Shown here: one piece after another, positions 50,603 through 50,620 of the stretch
Layout of the letters: each line of letters starts with the position of its first letter
How positions within the stretch are numbered: the stretch's first letter is position 1
Source of the DNA: Lachnospiraceae bacterium UBA4631
Lineage (GTDB): Bacteria; Bacillota; Clostridia; Lachnospirales; Lachnospiraceae
DNA length: 50,620 bases
NCBI GenBank assembly: GCA_002406015.1
Contig: DHMX01000004.1
Coordinates: 1-50,620, forward strand
Reading direction: 5' to 3'
Translations under genes and position numbers: made by a program
Notes under the pieces: generated by a model
What the model was told of the DNA's origin: nothing
Databases searched by the model: none
The model's input: only the letters and a program-made list of their open reading frames with translations

Positions 50603-50620
50603 GAAGTAAAATCACTTGTT

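Overview
The window looks like a chromosomal segment from a low-GC anaerobic Firmicute, most likely a gut Lachnospiraceae (Clostridia). The reasons are strong AGGAGG ribosome-binding sites, TTGACA/TATAAT promoters, pyruvate phosphate dikinase, a four-subunit 2-oxoacid:ferredoxin oxidoreductase, bacterial-type GlyRS beside recO and era, an M16C peptidase, a serpin, and several lipoproteins with LxGC-type lipoboxes. I could not run any search, so family names come from motif recognition in the translated sequence.

Layout. (1) 1-7574, mostly minus strand: an operon of a PII-like protein, PotA-PotB-PotC-PotD (polyamine-type ABC importer) and an ornithine-cyclodeaminase-fold protein, preceded by a LuxR-type regulator and a YhfC-family membrane protein. 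A repeated box (TACTCCTTTTGGG) flanks both ends of this module, and the leader of the PII gene carries a terminator-like hairpin. (2) 7753-15030, visibly AT-rich: a small membrane-anchored unknown and a 1197-aa secreted protein (two CBM2-like modules, calcium-type DxDxDG repeats, a VWA domain and an unknown C-terminus). Across a 718-bp palindrome-rich intergenic region lies a divergent LytTR response regulator and AgrC-like kinase joined in one reading frame. (3) 15277-22350: small regulatory cassettes, each with its own TetR: TetR/flavodoxin/membrane protein plus ABC transporter under shared operators; TetR/methyltransferase/DUF998; TetR/GNAT, where the TetR seems to start at ATA. (4) 22359-25221, an accessory region with remnants: MntA plus truncated HepT, a DUF2262 protein, a DUF4160 pair, three copies of one hairpin, and a second copy of the last 26 bases of the ppdK region that makes a direct repeat around the DUF4160 pair.

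(5) 25269-37143, mostly conserved housekeeping: ppdK, an SH3-NlpC/P60 cell-wall hydrolase, a soluble PocR/methyl-accepting-type sensor, then the minus-strand run M16C peptidase-era-recO-lipoprotein-glyS. (6) 37399-41901, plus strand: a serpin lipoprotein and porCDAB. (7) 42029-50509, minus strand: M29 aminopeptidase, DUF6142-like protein, VanZ-like protein, a 47-aa membrane peptide, pyrE, a MATE transporter, an RsgI-like/DnaJ-zinc-finger-like lipoprotein, a RelQ-type (p)ppGpp synthetase, a DUF368 (PopT-like) protein and an AraC regulator.

The observations I consider most worth checking are the RR-kinase fusion at an A7 run (13688-13694), the probable AUA start of a TetR repressor (22281-22283), the duplicated ppdK 3' end (24259-24284 and 25267-25292), the RsgI/DnaJ-like lipoprotein, and the PII-polyamine transporter operon with its leader hairpin and repeated box. 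No tRNA, rRNA, CRISPR array, transposase or integrase gene was seen.
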